A stretch of 64,000 nucleotides of DNA, taken from the NCBI RefSeq assembly GCF_042654065.1, contig NZ_JBHSFP010000027.1, positions 70,614 to 134,613 of the forward strand, written 5' to 3'. This stretch comes from Sphaerisporangium dianthi (GTDB lineage: Bacteria > Actinomycetota > Actinomycetes > Streptosporangiales > Streptosporangiaceae). Positions 1 through 6,968 of this stretch are shown piece after piece. Below the pieces are notes generated by a model, which did not search any database, was not told where the DNA came from, and was given only the letters and a program-made list of their open reading frames with translations. Position 1 is the first letter of the stretch. Each line of letters begins with the position of its first letter. The translations under genes were made by a program, and so were the position numbers.

Positions 1-873
1 GACGTCGAGAGCGAGGCGCCGCCCATCCTGGTCACCGGCACCACCATGGAGGTGCAGGACGTCGCCCAGGCGTTCTCGACCGTGCGCCGCACCGCCGTGG
101 AGGCCGCCGTCGGCCAGGCCGAGTTGCGCAAGGGCGTCAGCCTGGTCTTCCGCAACCTGGCGCGCCGCAACCAGTCGCTGCTGCACCGCCAGCTCACCCA
201 GCTCGACGGCATGCAGCGCAAGACCAGCGCGCCCGAGGCGCTGGCCGACCTGTTCCGGCTGGACCACCTGACCACCCGCATGCGCCGCCAGGCGGAGGGC
301 CTGATCATCCTGTCGGGCGCGCCGGCGGGCCGGGCCTGGCGCAAGCCTGTGCCGATGCACGACGTCGTCCGCGGAGCGGTGGCGGAGGTCGAGGACTACA
401 CGCGGGTCACCGTGCCGCCCATGTCCGACGCCTCGCTGATCGGCACGGCCGTCGCCGACGTGATCCACCTGCTCGCGGAGCTGATCGAGAACGCCACGGT
501 CTTCTCCCCGCCCAGCACCCGGATCAACATCCGCGGAGAGCTGGTCGGCCGGGGCTTCGCCGTCGAGGTCGAGGACCGGGGCCTGGGAATGGGCGAGGGG
601 GACCGCGACGAGCTCAACCGCCGGCTGGCCAACCCGCCGGAGTTCGACCTCGCCGACAGCGACCGGCTCGGCCTGTTCGTGGTCAGCCAGCTCGCCCGGC
701 GGCACAAGGCCAAGGTAACGCTGCGCCGCTCGCCCTACGGCGGCACCACCGCCGTCGTCCTCCTGCCGCACGACCTGATCATCACCACCGCCGACGACCT
801 CCCCCCGGACCCGGACCACAGCCCGGGCACGCGGCACACCCCCGCCCCCGAACCGGGCGGCCACCGCATGTGA
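1..873 (+). CDS. C-terminal part of a nitrate/nitrite-sensor-type histidine kinase (5' end outside window)
   Basis: The reading frame is open from base 1, so the N-terminus lies outside the window; the ATG at 46 is internal. What remains starts in a HAMP-like stretch (EVQDVAQAFSTV) and continues into a dimerisation region (LRKGVSLVFRNLARRNQSLL, then LFRLDHLTTRMRRQAE) typical of the large actinobacterial NIT/HAMP kinases, including conservon CvnA proteins. The ATPase domain is complete: N-box ELIENATVFSPP, G1 box VEDRGLGMG, and G2-like LGLFVVSQLARRH. The tail is Pro/His-rich. The conserved DH(L) of the phospho-acceptor region is present, but phosphorylation is inferred only. Conservon genes (roadblock, DUF742, GTPase) usually follow on the same strand; here the next gene is convergent, so this copy looks solitary at its 3' side. 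Confidence 0.85.
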   Translation, partial: DVESEAPPILVTGTTMEVQDVAQAFSTVRRTAVEAAVGQAELRKGVSLVFRNLARRNQSLLHRQLTQLDGMQRKTSAPEALADLFRLDHLTTRMRRQAEGLIILSGAPAGRAWRKPVPMHDVVRGAVAEVEDYTRVTVPPMSDASLIGTAVADVIHLLAELIENATVFSPPSTRINIRGELVGRGFAVEVEDRGLGMGEGDRDELNRRLANPPEFDLADSDRLGLFVVSQLARRHKAKVTLRRSPYGGTTAVVLLPHDLIITTADDLPPDPDHSPGTRHTPAPEPGGHRM

Positions 874-1545
874 CTAGGGCCGTGCGCCGTCGACGCGGCC
901 TTCGGACAGGAGGGTGGCGAGCTGGAGGAGGTCGTCGATGATCACGTCGGCGACCGCCGCCTCGGGGCGGCCGGCGTGCAGGTGGCCCCAGGGGCCGCGG
1001 CGGAACAGCGCGGTGCGCATGCCGGCCGCGCGGGCGGGGAGCACGTCGTTGTCCATCCGGTCACCCACGTACAGGATCTCGCCGGGCTCGCGGCCGGCGA
1101 CGGCGGCCACCTTGGCGAAGAACTCCGGGTGCGGCTTGCTGACGCCCCACCCGGCGGAGGTGTGGACGGCGTCGACCGGAAGGTCCATGGCGACGAGCGC
1201 GTCGTAGGCCTGCGGCGGCTGGTTGCCCGCGATGATCAGCTGGTATCCCGCCTCGCGCAGCGCCGCGAGACCGGGCCGCGCGTCGGGGTACAGGTCGTCG
1301 GCGTCGAAGTTCTCGCGCAGGCTCGCGGGCTCGTCCAGCCGCCAGGCCTCGATCTCGGCGTAGGGGTCAAGGCCGGGGCGGACCAGCTGGAACGCGTCGT
1401 CGTAGGGCCGGTCGAGCGCGGCCATCGCGCCGAGCACACCGAGCATGGTGAACCGCGACACCCCGAGCCGGTCGGCCCACCGCGACCAGATGCGGGTCTC
1501 GTCGATCAGCGTCTCCCCGACGTCGAACACCAGCGCGCGAATCAC
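874..1545 (-). CDS. HAD-superfamily hydrolase
   Basis: A 223-residue cytoplasmic haloacid-dehalogenase-like phosphatase. Motif I is FDVGETLID at residues 7-15, the DxGxT variant common in subfamily IA. Motif II is the IIAGN segment near residue 105, motif III is the lysine of SKPHPEFF, and motif IV is VGDRMDNDV, which supplies the Mg-binding acidic residues. The helical cap lies between motifs I and II. The length is normal for the family. Substrate cannot be told from sequence. It is convergent with the histidine kinase, whose stop codon abuts its stop codon, and no operon partner is evident. Confidence 0.88.
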   Translation of the reverse strand: MIRALVFDVGETLIDETRIWSRWADRLGVSRFTMLGVLGAMAALDRPYDDAFQLVRPGLDPYAEIEAWRLDEPASLRENFDADDLYPDARPGLAALREAGYQLIIAGNQPPQAYDALVAMDLPVDAVHTSAGWGVSKPHPEFFAKVAAVAGREPGEILYVGDRMDNDVLPARAAGMRTALFRRGPWGHLHAGRPEAAVADVIIDDLLQLATLLSEGRVDGARP

Positions 1546-1705
1546 GACACTCCTCCCGTATGCGTGTGTCCGACCTTACTGGCCGCGTGCAGCGGGCCGG
1601 GAGGCGCGGCGGCCCGGGCGCCGCGCATGACGAAGGACGGGCATGCCGCGTGGGGGACACAGGCAGTGGCGTGACGGCCCGCCGAGACCGCCACGCCACG
1701 CCTTC

Positions 1706-1736
1706 GCTCCGCCGTCCCGCGTCAGGACGGCGGAGC
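1706..1736 (-). terminator. Factor-independent-type terminator after the polysaccharide deacetylase
   Basis: A perfect 12-bp stem (GCTCCGCCGTCC paired with GGACGGCGGAGC) around a 7-base loop ends 5 bp from the deacetylase stop codon. There is no T-tract, as is usual in high-GC actinomycetes. Confidence 0.75.
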
Positions 1737-1740
1737 CGAT

Positions 1741-2787
1741 TCACCCCGCCTGGCAGGAGACCGAGGGCCAGTTCCAGTTGCCGTTGTGCTGGATCGTGAC
1801 GCCGAAGTTGTTGCCGCTGCCGTTGGGCCTGGCGGTCAGCACCTGGGCGCTCGGATAGCTGGCGCTGATGTTCCAGGTGTTGATGATCTTCGCGGGGGAC
1901 GGGACGTTCATCGTCACGGTCCAGTTGCTCGAACCGGAGACCGAGACGTTGAGGTTGTACCGGTCGCTCCACGACTGGCCCGCCGACAGGGTCGCGGTGC
2001 AGCTGCCGCCGCCGGGCGGAGGGCTGGAGGGAGGAGGGCTGGAGGGAGGAGTGGAGGGGTTGCCGCCACCGTCGGGCGCCACCGCCCGGCCGGTCGACGG
2101 TGAGATCATCCCGGCGCACAGGTTGCGGCTGCGCAGGTTCGCCGCGATCTGCGAGATCGCCTGCACCGTGGTCGCGTACTGGTCGTGCATGAGGATGATC
2201 TGGCCGTTCTGCAGACGCCCCGCCGCCTGCACGATCTGGGACGTGCTCGCGCCGTTCCAGTCCTGGGAGTCGACGTCCCAGATGATCTCGCGGAGGCCGA
2301 GCTGCTGCTCCACCGACTTCAGCGTGCCGTTGGTCTCCCCGTACGGCGGCCGGAACAGCTGCGGCGCGGTCCCGGTGGCCTGCTGGATGGCCTGCTGGGT
2401 GCGCTGGAGCTCCGACTGGATCTGCGAGCTGCTCATCTGGGTCAGGTGCGGATGGGTGTAGCTGTGGTTGCCGATCCACATGCCGGCGTCCCGCTGGGCC
2501 CGCACCAGCGCCTGGTTGTTCTGCGCGTTCTGCCCGATGTTGAAGAACGTCGCTCGCAGGCCGTTGGACTTGAGGGTGTTCAGCAGGTTGTTGGTGTTGC
2601 CGGCGTTGGGCCCGTCGTCGTAGGTGAGGCCGACGTAGCCGGCGCTGCAGTCGGCGGCGCTGGCCGAGGACGACAGGCCCACGGCGAAGCCCGCTCCGAG
2701 GACGGCGGCGACGCCGGCGATGAGCAGCTTGCGGGCGCCGGAGAGGCGCCCACGCGTACGGCCGTGGGGGACGGCGCTGTCGATCAT
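1741..2787 (-). CDS. Secreted polysaccharide deacetylase (NodB/CE4) with C-terminal CBM2-like module
   Basis: Start ATG at 2787 was chosen over upstream in-frame starts because GGAGGAA lies 5-6 bases upstream and the protein then begins with a normal signal peptide (basic residues, hydrophobic LLIAGVAAVLGAGFAVGL, SASA cleavage region). The NodB domain has all five CE4 motifs: TYDDGP, HSYTHPHL, RPPYG, DVDSQDW and LMHD, so metal binding and catalysis should be intact. A Pro/Ser-rich linker joins it to a C-terminal module of about 90 residues (SCTATLSAGQSWSDRYN through NGNWNWPSVSCQAG), with the Trp pattern and paired Cys of CBM2 cellulose/xylan binders. Likely substrate: acetylated xylan or chitin-type polymer; sequence alone does not decide. 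Two GAAA-N2-TTTC dyads upstream suggest sugar-responsive control. Confidence 0.9.
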   Translation of the reverse strand: MIDSAVPHGRTRGRLSGARKLLIAGVAAVLGAGFAVGLSSSASAADCSAGYVGLTYDDGPNAGNTNNLLNTLKSNGLRATFFNIGQNAQNNQALVRAQRDAGMWIGNHSYTHPHLTQMSSSQIQSELQRTQQAIQQATGTAPQLFRPPYGETNGTLKSVEQQLGLREIIWDVDSQDWNGASTSQIVQAAGRLQNGQIILMHDQYATTVQAISQIAANLRSRNLCAGMISPSTGRAVAPDGGGNPSTPPSSPPPSSPPPGGGSCTATLSAGQSWSDRYNLNVSVSGSSNWTVTMNVPSPAKIINTWNISASYPSAQVLTARPNGSGNNFGVTIQHNGNWNWPSVSCQAG

Positions 2788-2893
2788 GTCTGTTCCTCCA
2801 CTGGAACGCTGATCGTCGACATGGCATGTGCGTGCGGCGGCCGGCCTGCGCGCCATTCTGCGCACCCCCACTGAAACATGTCAATCACATGAA

Positions 2894-2903
2894 GAAACGT
2901 TTC
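2894..2903. promoter_or_regulatory. Candidate operator GAAA-CG-TTTC
   Basis: A perfect 10-bp palindrome, GAAACGTTTC, in the AT-rich region about 107 bp upstream of the deacetylase start. Similar CGAAA/TTTCG dyads precede LacI-type-regulated hydrolase genes in streptomycetes. The assignment rests on resemblance only. Confidence 0.45.
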
Positions 2904-2958
2904 AGGCAGGTGAACCGTTTAAGGACTCCCTGAGATGGTGAAACATGAATGAAATTAC

Positions 2959-2970
2959 CGAAAAGTTTCG
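2959..2970. promoter_or_regulatory. Second candidate operator CGAAA-AG-TTTCG
   Basis: The dyad CGAAAAGTTTCG has five-base arms and a two-base spacer, the same architecture as the site at 2894-2903. It lies between the deacetylase and the 3' end of the next gene, so only the deacetylase has its promoter here. Confidence 0.45.
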
Positions 2971-2996
2971 AAGTTCGATGGCCTCAACGCACCGGC

Positions 2997-4229
2997 TCAG
3001 CCGGTCGGCTGGCGCGGTGAGCGGTCGGAGGTGCGGACGGCGGAGAAGGCCCCGGCCGGCAGGCGATCGAAGGCGCGGGCGATCTCCACAAGACGCCGGA
3101 CTTCGCCGTTGATGTCCGGGGAGGCGGGATGGACTCCGGGGGCCGCCTCCGGAGCGCGCGCGTTCTCGACGCGGTCGCCCCTCACGAGGAGGGCGCGCCT
3201 CATCTGGACGGCTTCGATGGTCGCCTGCAGAGCGTCGCCGGTCAGCCCGTGCCGTTCACCGAGTGTCCGCGCCTCGGCGGCCACCTCGGCACTGTAGTGG
3301 GGACGCAGCACGAGCATGGCGTCCGTGATCTCGATGACCCGGCGGTACAGGCGGAAATCGAGATCACGAAGGCTCGCGAGCAGGTCGCCGGCCAGTGACG
3401 AAGGAGGGTCGAGAGCGATGTCCGGCATGGCGCGATAGAGCACGGCCCACAGCCGGTACAAGCGCGTGTAGTCGAGAAGGCGAGTCCCGCGGCCACGCAT
3501 GGCCGTCACCTTCGGCCCCCAGGAAGGGGCGGTGCACCCGAGGGAGGCGAGCACGACCCCGGAGAAGATGACCATGCGTGCGCCGACCTCCCAGACGCGC
3601 ACGTCCAGACCGGACCACCCCGCGAGAAGGTCCGCGCCTCTGATCGCGGAGTAGACCAGTCCGAGAAACGAGGCGACCGCCACCATGCGCAGCCCGCGCC
3701 GCAGCCAGGGCCGCCCGCCGGCGTTCGCGTACCGCCAGCACAACGCGGTGTTCCGCACCTGGACGGCCGCGAATATGACGATGTAGACCCCCAAGTAGGT
3801 GACGGCGTCGGGGTCATCGGCGTATCGGACCACGAAGTCGGTCGGCGCCTCCTCGCCGGGCGGTATCCGCAGGAACAGGAGCACCATGATCGCCTGGATC
3901 ATGATCGCCACGGCGATGTGCCGTCGGACCGTCCTGCCGGCCTCCGTTTTCGGCAGGTCGATCAACGACACCATCAAGTGGATGCTGAGGCCGAACATCG
4001 CGGCCATTCCCTGCGAGAGCAGGGCCGAGACGTTCGGCACGCCCACGAGCGTGTCGACGCGCACCCAGACCGCGGGAATGGCGACGGTCATGGTGCACGC
4101 CATGAAGAAGAGCGCCGTGCACAGCGCGAGTCGCGCAGGGTCGGCGCCGGACCGGACGGTGATGGCGACCTTGTTGAAGACCGCGAGCCAAGCGAGGACC
4201 GCGCAGATCGTGTACAGCACCGTGTTCAT
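2997..4229 (-). CDS. MAB_1171c-type putative transporter / integral membrane protein
   Basis: A 410-residue protein with an N-terminal half of about seven hydrophobic segments (for example LYTICAVLAWLAVF, LALCTALFFMACTMTVAI, AVAIMIQAIMVLLFL, TYLGVYIVIFAAVQV) and a soluble, helical C-terminal half from about residue 250. This layout matches the MAB_1171c family (DUF6545 C-terminal region), which in actinobacteria is usually encoded beside an ImmA/IrrE peptidase and an XRE regulator, exactly as here. Its start overlaps the peptidase stop by four bases, indicating translational coupling. Transport activity has not been shown for the family; the name is a family label. Confidence 0.75.
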   Translation of the reverse strand: MNTVLYTICAVLAWLAVFNKVAITVRSGADPARLALCTALFFMACTMTVAIPAVWVRVDTLVGVPNVSALLSQGMAAMFGLSIHLMVSLIDLPKTEAGRTVRRHIAVAIMIQAIMVLLFLRIPPGEEAPTDFVVRYADDPDAVTYLGVYIVIFAAVQVRNTALCWRYANAGGRPWLRRGLRMVAVASFLGLVYSAIRGADLLAGWSGLDVRVWEVGARMVIFSGVVLASLGCTAPSWGPKVTAMRGRGTRLLDYTRLYRLWAVLYRAMPDIALDPPSSLAGDLLASLRDLDFRLYRRVIEITDAMLVLRPHYSAEVAAEARTLGERHGLTGDALQATIEAVQMRRALLVRGDRVENARAPEAAPGVHPASPDINGEVRRLVEIARAFDRLPAGAFSAVRTSDRSPRQPTG

Positions 4230-4753
4230 CGGTCACCCGGGGGGCGGTCGAGCGTACGCTCAAGGCGTCCGACGAGGCTGTCGTCATCGGGGTGGAGCCG
4301 GCGTACGGGCTCGGACGCCCGGGACGAGACGCGGTGCAGGATCAGAGAGGCGATGTACTCCGCCTCCTGCTCCTCGACGGCCGAGTACCTGCTGCGTAAC
4401 AGGACCTCGCGCACCTTCTGCGGATCCAGGGAGGGGAACAGCGTCCCGAGCATCTCCTCCTGCATGGAGGCGCTGCCCTCGTGCCCGCAGAGCAGGTGCG
4501 CCAGCTCATGGAGGATGATGTGCTCCCTGTGCAGCGGGGTGGTGTCCTCCTGGTAGACGATGTAGTCCACCTTCTCGGTGGGGACGCACAGCCCGCCCAG
4601 CCCTCCGCCCAGCGCGGGGACGGCCTCAAGACGGATCGGACGGCCACGGCGCGCACTGACGACCTCGCACAACGCCCGCGCGCTGAAAGGAGCCGGCAGC
4701 GGCAACCCGTCGACGATCGCGTCGCATCGCCGTCGTACTCGCATCAGGCTCAT
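4226..4753 (-). CDS. ImmA/IrrE-family metallopeptidase
   Basis: About 175 residues with the gluzincin motif HELAHLLCGHEG. The two His and Glu form the zinc/catalytic HExxH site, and EQEAEYIASLIL is the downstream Glu-containing helix. ATG at 4753 is preferred over GTG at 4768 because AAGGGG lies seven bases upstream. The family cleaves or inactivates cognate XRE repressors (ImmA on ImmR, IrrE on DdrO), so the neighbouring EspR-like regulator is the obvious candidate substrate. That link is inference from gene order. The middle gene of a three-gene minus-strand operon, with a 37-bp gap from the regulator and an overlap with the membrane protein. Confidence 0.85.
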   Translation of the reverse strand: MSLMRVRRRCDAIVDGLPLPAPFSARALCEVVSARRGRPIRLEAVPALGGGLGGLCVPTEKVDYIVYQEDTTPLHREHIILHELAHLLCGHEGSASMQEEMLGTLFPSLDPQKVREVLLRSRYSAVEEQEAEYIASLILHRVSSRASEPVRRLHPDDDSLVGRLERTLDRPPGDR

Positions 4754-4790
4754 GCTCGCCCCTTCCACTCACATGAGCGGAATCACATGA

Positions 4791-5252
4791 CTACGGATCT
4801 TCGTGCTCTGGCTCGCGTCGTGCGGCGTCACCGCGAGGCAGGCCTTCGAGATCTCTTACCCGGTCGACTATCTCGACGATCGTGTCGAGACTCGCGCTGG
4901 ACAGGCCCGCGGCCCGCAGCGCGACCATCTGGACACGCGCGTCTTTGAGCGCGTTCAGAACGCCGAGCTCGGCGCCGATGCGCGAGGCGGCCTCATCGTC
5001 GAAGAAGTAGGCCGGTGGGACACCGAAGAAGCGGGCGAGCGCCTCGACGTGCTTGACCGTGGGGTTGTCGCGCTCACCCTTGCGCAGATACCAGATGTAC
5101 GTACCCGAGATCGTCGGGCCACCCTGCTCGCGTATCGCCGAGGCAACCTCCTCGTTGCCGTAGGGGCCTCGGCCGGCGGGGTGCATCGTGTCGAACAGAT
5201 GGTTCAGCTTGTCGGCGAGCGTCGATGGACGCCGTCGCGCCTCATCGACCAT
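4791..5252 (-). CDS. EspR-like XRE-family transcriptional regulator
   Basis: 153 residues from ATG 5252, chosen because GGAGG sits five bases upstream; a TTG at 5271-5273 is also in frame. The N-terminal part (LADKLNHLFDTMHPAGRGPY) followed by a helix-turn-helix (NEEVASAIREQ ... SGTYIWYLRKGERDNPT) and VKHVEALARFFGVPPAYFFDD is the signature of mycobacterial EspR and its relatives. The C-terminal helices probably dimerise. It is first in the operon with the ImmA-like peptidase and membrane protein, and divergent from the P-loop protein at 5460, so the shared intergenic region is the likely binding site. Confidence 0.88.
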   Translation of the reverse strand: MVDEARRRPSTLADKLNHLFDTMHPAGRGPYGNEEVASAIREQGGPTISGTYIWYLRKGERDNPTVKHVEALARFFGVPPAYFFDDEAASRIGAELGVLNALKDARVQMVALRAAGLSSASLDTIVEIVDRVRDLEGLPRGDAARREPEHEDP

Positions 5253-5274
5253 GACGGCCTCCAGCAAGCTCAAT

Positions 5275-5415
5275 CAACTGACGTGAAAAGCCTACCATGG
5301 GCACCCTGACAGCAGTTAACGGCCGGAACACGCATCCACCCCTCGGTGTTGGCGTCACTTCAGCTGTTATAACTGAGATGAATGAAGGATATCATGAATC
5401 TGAATACCAGTTAAG
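5275..5415. promoter_or_regulatory. Divergent control region with repeated CAGTTA-type half-sites
   Basis: CAGTTAAC at 5313-5320, TAACTG (its inverse) at 5370-5375 and CAGTTAAG at 5408-5415, plus a weaker CAACTG at 5275-5280. The region is notably AT-rich between two divergent genes. These are candidate sites for the EspR-like regulator. No promoter hexamers can be assigned with confidence. Confidence 0.35.
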
Positions 5416-5459
5416 ATCACTGCTGCCGCAGTCGGTCAGACGAGGAGGACTCTCGGCCG

Positions 5460-6884
5460 ATGCACACGATCTACCACCTGGCTCACATAGCACTCGCGAC
5501 CGGCCAGAACCTGGCCGTTCCCTCCTGGCAGAACTATGTCGTACCCGTGACGAGCGGTGTCCTCGTCGCCGTCCTGCTCGGCGGCGTGCGCATCGCGTGG
5601 AGCCGCCGCCGCGTGCCCTCGGCGTTGTCCCGCGGGGTCCGCCGCAAGACCTATCTCGGCGCCGTCCTGTCAGAATCGGAACGCGGGTGCCCGGCACGGC
5701 TCGACGTGCTGGCACCACGGCTCTCTCCCGCCACGGAAAGCACGATCTTCGTCAAGATCCAGGACGCGTGGAAGCGCATCAACGGCCGCAAAGGGGTCCG
5801 GGTGGTGATCCTGGATTCCCAGGAGAGCCTGATCGGCGGCATAGAGCTCATGGCCGAAGGCATCGACGTGCGCGTGACCCGCCGCGAACTGGGCACCGAG
5901 AGTCTGAGCTTCCACCTGTTCGAGCGGGAGGGGCGGTCGGCCCCCAGCGCGATCGTCAACCATCGCGAGGACCTGGTCGACAGGCCGGTCCGGCTGAACG
6001 GCATGCCCGCGACCCGGCTGCTGTGGGACCACTTCGAGAAGATATGGGCCGACGCCCAGCCGCTGGAAGCCGTGCTCGCGGAGAAGATCTGCGAGAAGGT
6101 CAGCGAGCAGGGAGAGCCGCGCGCGGTCTGGCGAGCGCTCCATGAGGTCGAGGTCTCGCTGAACGTCGACCTGGACGGCGCCCCGAAGGTCCTGCCGCAC
6201 CTGGCCTTCCGGAACAGCGCGCGAGTCGTGTTCGTGGTCGGCCTGCCCGGGTCGGGCAAATCCCACGTCCGGCGCGTGCTGGCCCGGCACCTGGCCGGGC
6301 TGGGGATCAAGACGAGCGAACTGTCCGACTACACCTACGCCTACCGCGACTTCCTGCACGCGATGGCCAAGCTGGAACCCGTGCGAGCACCCGGGTTCAC
6401 GGCATACGCCGGGGGCGGGTTCTCGGTGAACAACATCGAGGTCCTGAGGCCCGCGCTGCAGGCATTGGCGCAGGCGGTCCGCGACAGCGTCAAGGAGCCT
6501 CGGGTCACGATCGTGGAATTCGCCAGGCCGGACCTGGTCGCCGCGCTGCGGGAGTTCGAGGATCTGCGGCTGGAGAGCCAGGTCATCCACGTGAACGCGC
6601 CCGCACCCCTGCGGACGCAGCGCCTGAACCGCCGCATCGAACCGCCGGAGGTGTCCGTCGATGACACGTCGGTCACCTTCACCCTGTCCGACAACCACGT
6701 GCTGCCGCCCGCCGCCAAGCAATCGATCTACAAGATGGACAACTTTCCCGAGCTGATGGCCGACCCTCACTGGCGCGGCCGGGTCTTCTCGATCGACAAC
6801 GACGTGGACGACGGCGGCGCGACGATCGAGACCAGGCTGGGAGCGTTCGTCGAACGCGTCATCCAGCCCTACCGGCAGCCGTGA
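5460..6884 (+). CDS. Membrane-anchored P-loop NTPase/kinase-like protein of unknown function
   Basis: 474 residues. One hydrophobic segment near residues 22-42 (VVPVTSGVLVAVLLGGVRIAW) followed by basic residues suggests an N-terminal anchor with the rest in the cytoplasm. The middle region (residues about 95-230) has an alpha/beta pattern (VRVVILDSQESLIGGIELM) that I do not recognise. A Walker A motif, VVGLPGSGKSHVRRVL, begins about residue 256 and resembles zeta-toxin or adenylylsulfate-kinase-type P-loop proteins; no clean Walker B was assigned. An AGGAGG lies 11 bases before ATG, rather far. It is divergent from the EspR/ImmA operon, suggesting a shared response. No further function can be supported. 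Confidence 0.7.
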   Translation: MHTIYHLAHIALATGQNLAVPSWQNYVVPVTSGVLVAVLLGGVRIAWSRRRVPSALSRGVRRKTYLGAVLSESERGCPARLDVLAPRLSPATESTIFVKIQDAWKRINGRKGVRVVILDSQESLIGGIELMAEGIDVRVTRRELGTESLSFHLFEREGRSAPSAIVNHREDLVDRPVRLNGMPATRLLWDHFEKIWADAQPLEAVLAEKICEKVSEQGEPRAVWRALHEVEVSLNVDLDGAPKVLPHLAFRNSARVVFVVGLPGSGKSHVRRVLARHLAGLGIKTSELSDYTYAYRDFLHAMAKLEPVRAPGFTAYAGGGFSVNNIEVLRPALQALAQAVRDSVKEPRVTIVEFARPDLVAALREFEDLRLESQVIHVNAPAPLRTQRLNRRIEPPEVSVDDTSVTFTLSDNHVLPPAAKQSIYKMDNFPELMADPHWRGRVFSIDNDVDDGGATIETRLGAFVERVIQPYRQP

Positions 6885-6915
6885 ACCCACTGGCAGGGCG
6901 GCGGCTCGCGTCACG

Positions 6916-6968
6916 GCGCCCGGCGTGGGCGCGTCCAGGGCCATCCGGCCATGGCGCTCGCCGGGCGC
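6916..6968. terminator. Bidirectional terminator between convergent genes
   Basis: GCGCCCGGCG (6916-6925) pairs with CGCCGGGCGC (6959-6968). A smaller GGCCAT/ATGGCC-type hairpin lies in the 33-base interior. It sits immediately before the hrpA stop codon and after the P-loop gene. Confidence 0.6.
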
